Assembly: GCF_001623875.1 (NCBI RefSeq)
Contig: NZ_LWAE01000002.1
Location: 124,001 to 188,000, forward strand
Length of the DNA stretch: 64,000 nt
Direction of reading: 5' to 3'
From: Clostridium magnum DSM 2767
GTDB lineage: Bacteria > Bacillota > Clostridia > Clostridiales > Clostridiaceae
Under the pieces are notes generated by a model. The model saw only the letters and a list, made by a program, of their open reading frames with translations. It was not told the origin of the DNA and did no database searches. The position numbers were made by a program, and so were the translations under genes. This document shows positions 16,425 to 23,848 of this stretch, piece by piece. Position 1 is the first letter of the stretch. Every line of letters starts with the position of its first letter.

Positions 16425-17564
16425 ATGAATAATGATTTCAAGAGAGTTACTGATAGGGAAGCATTAAAAAAATCAACAGAACAACTAAGGGGACGCTTAA
16501 AAATATATATTGGATATGCTCCAGGTGTGGGAAAGACCTACGCAATGCTTAATGATGCCAATAGTAGGCTTGAGAATGGAGAAGATATAGTAATTGGTTA
16601 TTTGGAGTCTTATCAGAGGAAAGAAACAGAAAATCAAATAGGTAAACTTGAAACTGTGCCTAGAAAGAATGTTGAGTATGACGATGTAGTAACAGAAGAA
16701 ATGGATATAGATGGTATAATATTAAGAAAACCAAATACTGTACTTATAGACGAATTAGTACATGCAAATCCACCGGGATCTAAAAACAAAAAGAGATATG
16801 AGGACGTTGAGGAAATTTTAAGTCAGGGAATAAATGTAGTATCCACAGTAAATATTCAGCATTTAGAAAGCCTTAATGATATAGTAAGAGAAATTACAGG
16901 TATTACTGTTAGAGAAACTATACCAGATAAAATCATAGAAAATGCAGATGAAGTGGTGGTAATAGATATTGCACCTACAGCTCTTCAAAATAGGATTGAA
17001 AGTGGATATGTATGCAAAAATGAGAATACTGGTAGACCGTTAAATAACTTTTTTAGGTTAGGTAACTTAAATGCATTGAGGGAACTTGCTCTTCGCCAAA
17101 CAGCTGAAGAGGTTGATGAAGATCTTGAAGAATATAGAAAAGAACATGGAATTAAAGAAAATTGGCATGTCATAGAAAGGGTAATGGTATGCATAAGCCC
17201 TAGCCCAACTTCCAAAAAACTTATTCGAAGAGGTGCTAGAATAGCAAAAAAATTTAAATGTGAGTGGATTGTAGTTAACGTAAATAGTACAAGAATCTTC
17301 GCGCCAAAGATGACTGAAAAAGATGTTGTTACTTTAGAGGGCCATTTTAAATTGGCAAAACAATTAGGAGCAGAAGTTGTAAGTTTGACAGGAAAGAGTA
17401 TATCACGAGAACTGAGCCAATTTGCAACTGAAAGGTATATAACACAAATTATTATCGGTCATAGTACAAGGACAAAACTGCAAACCCTACTAAGAGGCTC
17501 AACGGTTACAAGACTTTTGAAGCTTACAAAGGATATAGAAGTTCATATTATACCAAATGATTAA
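16425..17564 (+). CDS. Short KdpD-like sensor (KdpD + USP domains only), copy 1
   Basis: 379 aa, versus ~900 in full KdpD. Residues ~22-230 are the N-terminal KdpD domain with Walker A GYAPGVGKTYAML. Residues ~250-375 are a universal-stress-protein domain (VMVCISPSPTSKKLIRRGAR, IIIGHSTRTKLQTLLRGS). The membrane region and histidine kinase core are missing. The Walker-B-like motif reads DELVHANPPGS where the other copy has DELAHTNVPGS, so nucleotide binding may differ. It is 25 bases before the kinase gene and likely cotranscribed. No kdpFABC lies beside this copy. Sensor or ligand-binding role is inferred. Confidence 0.88.
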   Translation: MNNDFKRVTDREALKKSTEQLRGRLKIYIGYAPGVGKTYAMLNDANSRLENGEDIVIGYLESYQRKETENQIGKLETVPRKNVEYDDVVTEEMDIDGIILRKPNTVLIDELVHANPPGSKNKKRYEDVEEILSQGINVVSTVNIQHLESLNDIVREITGITVRETIPDKIIENADEVVVIDIAPTALQNRIESGYVCKNENTGRPLNNFFRLGNLNALRELALRQTAEEVDEDLEEYRKEHGIKENWHVIERVMVCISPSPTSKKLIRRGARIAKKFKCEWIVVNVNSTRIFAPKMTEKDVVTLEGHFKLAKQLGAEVVSLTGKSISRELSQFATERYITQIIIGHSTRTKLQTLLRGSTVTRLLKLTKDIEVHIIPND

Positions 17565-17589
17565 AGTGAAGTGTAATAATGGAGGATAT

Positions 17590-19419
17590 ATGATAAAAAC
17601 ACTTAAAGGTAAAATCTCGACAGTATATATATGGCTTGTTTTAATGATTGCCATAGTAGGCTTTACTTCGGTCTTTAGCTTTCATGCATTAAGTAGAGCA
17701 ATAGATGGACTAATGGTTAACAATTATAAGAGTATAAGTGCAATTAACAACATGATTGAAGCTATTGATGGACAGAATACGGCTATATTGAATTACCTTA
17801 ATAATAATGACGAAACAGGAATTGATTTGTTTGATAAAAATAGCGATAGATTTTATAAATGGTATAATATCGAGGCTAATAACATAACAGAATTAGGAGA
17901 AAAGGATCATATAAGCAAGATCAATAAAGATTATGATAAATATATTATGTTATTCTCGAACCTACAGGAAATAAAGAATAAGCAGGGAACAGATAAAGCG
18001 TTAGATTTTTATAATAATCACATCATAACCTTATATAATGATTTGAAAAATGAGTTAAAGGATTTATCATCTATAAATGAAAGAGCAATGTTTGGCAGTA
18101 AGGATAAAGTAACTAATGATACTATACTAATAATGTATGTAGTTCTTGGGTTATCTTTAGTTGCAGTAATAGGAGGATACTTTATAGCTACATTTTTTAT
18201 AAATAAGTTTTTAAAGCCAATCTATACACTTACAGAAAGTATAAAATCCGTTAAAGAAGGAGAGTTACAGAAAGAAATATCTGTAGCTACAAGTGATGAA
18301 ATAGGACTTTTAGCTCATGAATTTAATAATATGACAAAGAGGCTTCAGCAGTTTGAGCATAGTAATAAAGGTAAGCTATTAGAAGAAAAGAACAAATCTA
18401 TAGCTATCGTAAAAAGCATATCTGATCCTTTGATTGTTTTGGATACAGATTACAAGGTTGTTTTGTTAAATAATGCCTGTGAGGATGTTTTTAGAATAAA
18501 GGAAGAGGATGCCTTAAATAAACACTTTTTAGAAGGCATAAGAAATAGAGAATTGTACGAATACATATCTGATGTTTATAAAGAGGATAATGAAAAAATA
18601 TCAGACAAGATAATGAATTTAAAAGTAGATGAAAAGGATTATTACTTTAATATTGTTTCCACATCTATAAAGGATAGAGATTTTAAAGTGTATGGAATAG
18701 TTGTATTACTTCAGAATGTCACTAAACTAAAACAGCTTGAGAAAATAAAAACAGATTTTATGGGAACCATATCCCATGAATTGAAAACGCCTCTAACCTC
18801 AATAATGATGGGATTAAGCTTGATTACAGATAAAAAAATAGGAGATTTAAATGAAAAGCAGGAAACCATTGTGGAGGCAATGCGAGAGGATGGAGAGAGA
18901 CTTTCTAGTCTTATAAGTGAGTTACTTCAGCTTTCTAAAATTCAATCAGACAAAGCTGTATTTAATATAAAGCAATGCTCTATTATTGGAATAATTGAAA
19001 ATTGTATTAAAAGGTTTAATAAGCAAGCTATCTCTAAGGAAGCAAATCTATATTTTGAAGCAGATGAAAAGCTGCCAAAGGTAACAATTGATCCAGAAAA
19101 AATATCATGGACTTTAAACAATTTAGTATCAAATGCATTAAAATATATAAATGCTGGAGATGAGGTCTTTATAAAGGCAGTGGTTAAAGGCAATAAAATG
19201 TATGTTTCAGTTGAAGATACAGGGGTAGGTATTCCTAGTGAGTACCAAAAAATAATATTTGATAAGTTTGTACAAGTAAAAGGTGAAGACTTAGAAATGA
19301 GAAGCAGCGGTATAGGTTTGGCTATTGCAAAAGAAATCGTAGAAGCCCATGGTGGTGAGATTTGGTGTGACAGTAAATTAGATGTAGGTAGCAAATTTAC
19401 TTTTACGATTCCTATATGA
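17590..19419 (+). CDS. Membrane histidine kinase (4HB sensor, HAMP, PAS, HisKA), copy 1
   Basis: 609 aa. TM1 ~12-32, an extracytoplasmic helical bundle to ~178 (MCP four-helix-bundle-like, YLNNND...KINKDY), TM2 ~182-205, HAMP ~206-258 and PAS ~270-375. HisKA follows with SHELKTPLTS (His ~396), then HATPase N box NNLVSNALKYINAGDE, DTGVGIP and SSGIGLAIAKEI. This is not a KdpD-type kinase, yet it is coupled to a free-standing KdpD domain. The ATG at 17590 has GGAGG five bases before it and matches the length of copy 2. The signal sensed is unknown; K+ or turgor is inferred from context. Confidence 0.9.
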   Translation: MIKTLKGKISTVYIWLVLMIAIVGFTSVFSFHALSRAIDGLMVNNYKSISAINNMIEAIDGQNTAILNYLNNNDETGIDLFDKNSDRFYKWYNIEANNITELGEKDHISKINKDYDKYIMLFSNLQEIKNKQGTDKALDFYNNHIITLYNDLKNELKDLSSINERAMFGSKDKVTNDTILIMYVVLGLSLVAVIGGYFIATFFINKFLKPIYTLTESIKSVKEGELQKEISVATSDEIGLLAHEFNNMTKRLQQFEHSNKGKLLEEKNKSIAIVKSISDPLIVLDTDYKVVLLNNACEDVFRIKEEDALNKHFLEGIRNRELYEYISDVYKEDNEKISDKIMNLKVDEKDYYFNIVSTSIKDRDFKVYGIVVLLQNVTKLKQLEKIKTDFMGTISHELKTPLTSIMMGLSLITDKKIGDLNEKQETIVEAMREDGERLSSLISELLQLSKIQSDKAVFNIKQCSIIGIIENCIKRFNKQAISKEANLYFEADEKLPKVTIDPEKISWTLNNLVSNALKYINAGDEVFIKAVVKGNKMYVSVEDTGVGIPSEYQKIIFDKFVQVKGEDLEMRSSGIGLAIAKEIVEAHGGEIWCDSKLDVGSKFTFTIPI

Positions 19420-19420
19420 A

Positions 19421-19486
19421 GTGAAAACTTGAATCAGATGGAGCTTCATATAAGATAGGAGTATTAGAGCGGGTAGTCATTGGATA
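19421..19486 (+). repeat. Dispersed structured repeat, internally deleted copy (copy C)
   Basis: It begins GTGAAAACTTGAATCAGATG and ends GGAGTATTAGAGCGGGTAGT then CATTGGATAA, matching the two ends of the element at 44131-44312 but lacking the middle ~115 bases. The paralogous kinase-regulator junction at 58200-58220 has no such sequence, so it is an insertion here. Confidence 0.8.
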
Positions 19487-19517
19487 ATATTAGCGGTAAA
19501 CTATAGTGGAGGTTTAT

Positions 19518-20108
19518 ATGAAAAAAGCATTGGTGGTAGATGATACAAAGAATATTAGAGCTTTACTTACTACATGTCTTGAAATAAATGATTATAAAGT
19601 TACTACGGCAAAAAGTGGCCAAGAAGCAATTGATCTCTTAAAAATAGAGGAATTCGATTTAGTTTTTTTAGATATAAGAATGCCTGAAATAAGTGGGACT
19701 ACAGTTTTGAGAAAAATCAGGGAGATGAGCATTAATATCCCGGTGATAACTATGACTGCATATGCTACGGTTAAGAATGCAATAGAATGTACAAAGCTTG
19801 GAGTTGTAGCCTATTTGCAAAAGCCTTTCACTGCAGAAAAAGTTAAGTCAGTATTGGATGAAATTTTTAGTAATGATGACAGGGTTGATGATTTAGGGGA
19901 ATCACTAAAGCAGAGTAGGGAATTAATTAAGGATGAAAAGAATGAGGAGGCTTATGAGATTTTGAAAAAAGCTTTATCCATAAATCCATCCTGTTCAGAG
20001 GTTTATTATCTAATTGGGATGGTTCATGAAAAAAATGGAGATGTAAAACAAGCTGAGAAATTTTATGAAACAGCAGAGCGGTTTGAAATAGATGAAAGTG
20101 AAACTTGA
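19518..20108 (+). CDS. Response regulator with receiver and TPR output, copy 1
   Basis: 196 aa. Receiver domain ~1-118: acidic pair D8-D9, phospho-acceptor D52 in FLDIRMPEISG, TMTAYAT switch region, and Lys in LQKPF. After a linker, residues ~125-192 form TPR-like helices (EEAYEILKKALSINPSCSEV, YYLIGMVHEKNGD, AEKFYETAERF). There is no DNA-binding domain, so output is probably protein-protein. The ATG at 19518 follows GTGGAGG and gives the same length as copy 2. Pairs with the kinase upstream. Confidence 0.88.
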   Translation: MKKALVVDDTKNIRALLTTCLEINDYKVTTAKSGQEAIDLLKIEEFDLVFLDIRMPEISGTTVLRKIREMSINIPVITMTAYATVKNAIECTKLGVVAYLQKPFTAEKVKSVLDEIFSNDDRVDDLGESLKQSRELIKDEKNEEAYEILKKALSINPSCSEVYYLIGMVHEKNGDVKQAEKFYETAERFEIDESET

Positions 20109-20111
20109 ATA

Positions 20112-20160
20112 AAAAAATAGAAGAAGGTTTTTTATTGCAGTAAACCTTCTTCTATTTTCT
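20112..20160. terminator. Bidirectional terminator between convergent genes
   Basis: AAATAGAAGAAGGTTT pairs with AAACCTTCTTCTATTT, with A and T tracts outside the arms. It serves the response regulator and the convergent methyltransferase. Confidence 0.85.
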
Positions 20161-20937
20161 CTATTCCTTTCTCAAAATATCTACTGTATGTGCGCTTGCT
20201 CCTAATAAATCTGGTCTTTCACAGGTAGAAAAATGATACTTAAGAAAAAGTTGAAATGTATCTTCATCCATAGCATTCAAAACAGGTCTAATATAATTAG
20301 CATGTCCATCTGCTGCAAATATTTTTATCCTTTGCAGTTTTACTTCGTCATTTAACTTATTAATATCTTCAATCCTTACATAATCATATAAATCTTCTGG
20401 TTCAGATATAACATGAAAATCATCAGTAAGTTTCCCGTTATCAATAGATGCACGAATATTATTTTCCTTAAACCCATATGTTAATACACTATACTCATTC
20501 ATACAATATGCTACTAGGATAACACCGCCAAGCTTAGTTACTCTTTTTGCCTCTTGTAGCGCTTTTACTTTATCCTCAAACTTATATAAATGATACATTG
20601 GTCCAAACACCAACGTCATGTCAAAAGTATTTTCTGAAAATCTTGATAAATCTAATGCTGTTCCCTGCATTGCTTTTACTGTACTTCCTTTTGACTTTAA
20701 AATGCCTAGATTGTGCTTCACAAGTTCAATGGCAGTAACATCATATCCTTCATTTGCTAATTCTACAGAGTATCTGCCTGTCCCAGCACCAACATCTAAG
20801 ATTTTTGCATTTTCATTATTTTCTAGATACTCATGAATATATTTCATGGAAGTAATATATTCAACTTGTCCATGCTTTCTTGTTAATCTTTTATCCTCAC
20901 AAAATTTATTGTAGTATTTCTCCAATTGTATTGTCAT
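20161..20937 (-). CDS. Class I SAM-dependent methyltransferase (258 aa)
   Basis: Methyltransferase motif I is AKILDVGAGTGRYSVELA (~residues 39-56). Motif II is VTAIELVKHN and motif III GTALDLSRFSENTFDMTLVFGPMYHLY. The FGPMYHL segment is typical of a small uncharacterised group in Firmicutes. There is no membrane segment. The ATG has GAGGAAG upstream. It is on its own, convergent with the kdpD-like operon. Substrate unknown. Confidence 0.85.
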   Translation of the reverse strand: MTIQLEKYYNKFCEDKRLTRKHGQVEYITSMKYIHEYLENNENAKILDVGAGTGRYSVELANEGYDVTAIELVKHNLGILKSKGSTVKAMQGTALDLSRFSENTFDMTLVFGPMYHLYKFEDKVKALQEAKRVTKLGGVILVAYCMNEYSVLTYGFKENNIRASIDNGKLTDDFHVISEPEDLYDYVRIEDINKLNDEVKLQRIKIFAADGHANYIRPVLNAMDEDTFQLFLKYHFSTCERPDLLGASAHTVDILRKE

Positions 20938-21102
20938 ATCTCTATCTTCCTCATCTGTTATATATTAAAATTTATTTTCTCCACAATACGCTCTTCTGTA
21001 TTCTAACAAACATTATACCATATACACTAGAGGTATTACTATGACACATGCAACTAAAGCTGCTGGGATTGGGAAGATATATTGGTTAGATCTGGTGATC
21101 TT

Positions 21103-21726
21103 TTATTTTTCACCATAGGCCACAAAAATACTTATGCTCGCATTGTCGCATCCACAATTTGAGGTTGAGCAGCAATTGCCACCAGCACAGTCAATGTTTA
21201 CATTTTTAAGACCAGCAGCTATAAACCAGTGTTTTACATCCTCACGTTTAAAACCCATCCAGCGATCAAATTGTTCTGTTTTTAAGAATTCAAAATTATG
21301 CTCGTCTAAATCTGTAAGAACCAGTTTACCACCTGGTTTTAAAATTCTTGTCAATTCTTTTATTGCGGTAAGTGGATTTTCTACATGGTGAAGGTACATA
21401 TTTGCCATAGCGTAATCAACACTAGCATTTTCTATAGGTAAATTTTCAGATTCGCCTTGTCGATATTCAACAGAATCGAAATTCTTAAACTTTTGTTCCA
21501 TGTGCTTTAACATTTCTTCTGAATAATCAACAGCAATAACATTCATACCTTTAGTTAATAATGCTTCAGCAATGAATCCAGTTCCAGCTCCAATGTCAGC
21601 AGCAACCTTACCTTTCTCTAAACCTGCAACACTACAAGCCTTTTCTCTAATATTTTCAGAAAAAAAGTCTTGTCTCATGTCATCCCATTTGTTTGCAACC
21701 TCATTAAAATACTTATTACTATTCAT
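21103..21726 (-). CDS. SAM-dependent methyltransferase with Cys-rich tail (207 aa)
   Basis: A UbiE/ArsM-like methyltransferase. Motif I is VAADIGAGTGFIAEALL (~38-54), followed by NVIAVDYSEEMLKHMEQKF and VDYAMANMYLHHVENP. The tail carries CAGGNCCSTSNCGC, a thiol cluster suited to binding thiophilic metal(loid)s. It follows the MarR gene by 40 bases on the same strand and lies at the edge of the ars island. An arsenic- or metal-related substrate is inferred from the Cys cluster and neighbours only. ATG preceded by AAGGGGGC. Confidence 0.8.
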   Translation of the reverse strand: MNSNKYFNEVANKWDDMRQDFFSENIREKACSVAGLEKGKVAADIGAGTGFIAEALLTKGMNVIAVDYSEEMLKHMEQKFKNFDSVEYRQGESENLPIENASVDYAMANMYLHHVENPLTAIKELTRILKPGGKLVLTDLDEHNFEFLKTEQFDRWMGFKREDVKHWFIAAGLKNVNIDCAGGNCCSTSNCGCDNASISIFVAYGEK

Positions 21727-21766
21727 AATTAAAGCCCCCTTTATGTAAAGAATATTTATATCTTAT

Positions 21767-22198
21767 TTATTGCTTTATCGCTTCAAGTAAAATTTCCATG
21801 CTTTCAAGAACCTGTTCTTTTTTATCATCCGGTATATGATTATAAACATTTTCATAGTATGAGTTCATGGATTCCTCAACACTTTTAAAGGATTCATAAC
21901 CACTTTCAGTAAGAGATATTGTTACATATCTTCTGTCATTTGGATTAATGTCACGGGTTGCTAAGTTCCTGTTAACAAGGTTGTTAACTGTCCTGCTTGT
22001 AGTACTATTGTCTAAATTTAGAAGCTTGGATAGTTTATTTAAAGATATTTTTTGAGAACGACCTATTTCTACTAAAGCGTGGCACTGAGCAAGAGTAATA
22101 CCACAACATTCACTTTGACAATCTCCTAATGCTCCAAGTTTTCTTTCAAATATTCGTATTATTTCTCTCAGTTGTTTTGATTTAGTTAAGTTGTTCAT
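21767..22198 (-). CDS. MarR-family transcriptional regulator (143 aa)
   Basis: Winged-helix MarR fold: LNKLSKLLNLDNSTTSRTVN, then NLVNRNLATRDINPNDRRYV with the wing Arg, and SVEESMNSYYENVYNHIPDD as dimer helices. A CQSECCGITLAQCHALVEIG segment with four Cys in the N-terminal half could sense metals or oxidants. The ATG at 22198 has GGAGG eight bases upstream; the upstream in-frame start lacks a site. First gene of a probable two-gene operon with the methyltransferase. An operator-like repeat overlaps its promoter. Confidence 0.88.
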   Translation of the reverse strand: MNNLTKSKQLREIIRIFERKLGALGDCQSECCGITLAQCHALVEIGRSQKISLNKLSKLLNLDNSTTSRTVNNLVNRNLATRDINPNDRRYVTISLTESGYESFKSVEESMNSYYENVYNHIPDDKKEQVLESMEILLEAIKQ

Positions 22199-22223
22199 AG
22201 TTTTATCCTCCGGATACATAATA

Positions 22224-22258
22224 TTACAAAATGATTGTAACATACAATTGTTTTGTAA
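22224..22258 (-). promoter_or_regulatory. Operator-like inverted repeat before the MarR gene
   Basis: TTACAAAA (22224-22231) and TTTTGTAA (22251-22258) form outer arms around two overlapping TTGTAAC/ACAATTG elements, 26 bases before the MarR start. Arm spacing suits a MarR dimer. Confidence 0.55.
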
Positions 22259-22380
22259 TGCAATTATTTTTTAAAATTTTATAAAATATTACTTAGGTTG
22301 AAGGGTTAAGAATTACATTAAACAACGCATATGTAAAGGCTTAATCGAAATATTAGTATATTTGTGAAAATTGACAAAAT

Positions 22381-22397
22381 AGTTGTGGAATACAACT
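22381..22397 (+). promoter_or_regulatory. Palindrome before the C_GCAxxG_C_C gene
   Basis: AGTTGT-GGAAT-ACAACT, a perfect 6-bp dyad directly after TTGACAAAAT and before GATACAAT. It resembles the TTGTAAC elements at the MarR promoter, so the same MarR could bind here and control this gene. Confidence 0.5.
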
Positions 22398-22453
22398 GTT
22401 TCGTGATACAATGGAAATAAAGTAATAAAATGGATAATGAGGGAGAGGTATAA

Positions 22454-22885
22454 ATGGGAAAATCAGAAGAGGCTATTGTGAATTTTGAGAAAGGATTAAA
22501 TTGTTCTCAATGCGTTTTGTTAGCTTTTAGTGAGGAGTTAAGGGTAGAAAAAGACTTGGCATTAAAAATTTCCTATGGTTTTGGAGGTGGTATGTGCCAG
22601 GGAGAAGTATGCGGAGCTGTAACTGGTGCAATAATAGTAATAAATCTTCGATATGGACAAAATACAATAGACGATAAGGAATCAAAAGAAGAAATATATA
22701 AAAAGATAAGAGAATTTAGTGAAAAGTTTAGAAATATTAATGGTTCAATAATATGTAGGGATTTACTTGGATATGACTTAAAAGAAGAGGGTGAAAGAAA
22801 CCGTGCAAGGGAAAATGGTGTATTTACAGTAGTATGTCCAAAGGCAGTTAAAGATGCTATTGAAATTTTAGAGAATATACTATAG
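22454..22885 (+). CDS. C_GCAxxG_C_C family protein, probable redox protein (143 aa)
   Basis: It shows the family's spaced cysteines: NCSQCVLLAF, GFGGGMCQGEVCGAVTGA (G-x-C-G-A-V-T-G core), CRDLLGYD and VCPKAV near the C-terminus. It is a small cytosolic protein thought to take part in electron transfer or metal handling, usually beside transport or redox genes. Start is an ATG with GGGAGAGG. It lies between the MarR-methyltransferase pair and the first arsR, so a role in metalloid response is plausible but inferred. Confidence 0.85.
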   Translation: MGKSEEAIVNFEKGLNCSQCVLLAFSEELRVEKDLALKISYGFGGGMCQGEVCGAVTGAIIVINLRYGQNTIDDKESKEEIYKKIREFSEKFRNINGSIICRDLLGYDLKEEGERNRARENGVFTVVCPKAVKDAIEILENIL

Positions 22886-23001
22886 CACTCCTTCAAATTT
22901 TGTATCAGTATTTTTATTATGGAAATATTCTAGGATAAAATACTTTGTATAGAGAATTATATATATAGTTGCTAATTTAAAACTAATAATTATGAAATAT
23001 A

Positions 23002-23053
23002 TTGACTATACATAGATAATGGTCTATATTTATATATAGATGGTTATCTATAT
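23002..23053 (+). promoter_or_regulatory. ArsR-controlled promoter of arsRDA
   Basis: TTGACT (23002-23007) and TATATT (23025-23030) are 17 bp apart. An inverted repeat ATAGATAA (23012-23019) / TTATCTAT (23044-23051), with inner CTATAT/ATATAG arms, covers the -10 region and start site, a typical ArsR operator arrangement. Confidence 0.8.
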
Positions 23054-23066
23054 AAGAGGTGGCGAA

Positions 23067-23396
23067 ATGGATAAAAACTATGAAACCAATGCTAAGATAT
23101 TTAAAGCTTTATCGGATTCAAGTAGATTAAAAATCCTTGATATATTATCCTGTGGTGAGAAATGTGCTTGTGACATATTAGAAGATTTCAATTTTACACA
23201 GCCAACACTATCTCATCATATGAAAGTGCTAATGGAGTGTGGACTTGTAAAGTCTAGAAAAGAAGGTTTATGGAGTTATTATCGTTTAGATAATGATAAT
23301 GCCAATAGATTAGAACTATTTCTAATGAATCTTTTTACAAATACAGATGACTGTATTTGTAAATTAAAAAGTAAATGTAATTGCAATAGTAAATAA
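23067..23396 (+). CDS. arsR: Arsenical-resistance repressor ArsR (first copy)
   Basis: 109 aa winged helix: IFKALSDSSRLKILDILSCG, then EKCACDILEDFNFTQPTLSHHMKVL. The CxC pair on the recognition-helix side (KCACDIL) matches the ELCVCDL arsenite site of classical ArsR. The C-terminal tail CICKLKSKCNCNSK adds more Cys residues. The ATG at 23067 is preferred over an in-frame upstream start because GAGGTGG lies just before it. It heads the arsR-arsD-arsA operon and overlies a good operator. Confidence 0.93.
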   Translation: MDKNYETNAKIFKALSDSSRLKILDILSCGEKCACDILEDFNFTQPTLSHHMKVLMECGLVKSRKEGLWSYYRLDNDNANRLELFLMNLFTNTDDCICKLKSKCNCNSK

Positions 23397-23429
23397 TGAA
23401 AATACTAATTTAATTGAAGGAGATAGGTT

Positions 23430-23828
23430 ATGAAAAAAATGATTATTTTTGACCCAGCTATGTGTTGTTCAACAGGTGTATGTGGACCAGGAGTTGATCC
23501 AGAATTACTAAGGGTAGCCACTGTATTAAATAATTTAAAGAATAAAGGTGTTGTGGTTGAAAGATTTAATCTAACAAGTAACCCTCAAGCTTTTGTAGAT
23601 AATAAGGTCATCAATGAATTACTTAATACTGAAGGTGTAGATGTACTGCCAGTAGTTATTGTAGATGGTGAAGTTGTTAAAACTAAAGCATATCCAACTA
23701 ATGAAGAATTTTGCACTATGCTAGATATTCCTGAAAGTTATCTTAAAACAACAATCAAGATAAACAAAGCAACTGGTATAAATATAGTAAAACCAAAGGA
23801 TTGTGGTTGTGAAGGTGGTTGCTGCTAA
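23430..23828 (+). CDS. arsD: Arsenic metallochaperone ArsD
   Basis: 132 aa thioredoxin-like chaperone. The As(III)-binding triad is Cys12, Cys13 and Cys18 in AMCCSTGVCGPGVD. The C-terminus has vicinal pairs in KDCGCEGGCC, like the extra sites of known ArsD. It delivers arsenite to ArsA. The DVLPVVIVDGEVV strand and YPTNEEF segment are family-typical. Starts with GGAG and ends 20 bases before arsA. Confidence 0.95.
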   Translation: MKKMIIFDPAMCCSTGVCGPGVDPELLRVATVLNNLKNKGVVVERFNLTSNPQAFVDNKVINELLNTEGVDVLPVVIVDGEVVKTKAYPTNEEFCTMLDIPESYLKTTIKINKATGINIVKPKDCGCEGGCC

Positions 23829-23848
23829 AAAAGAGAGGAGAAATACTG

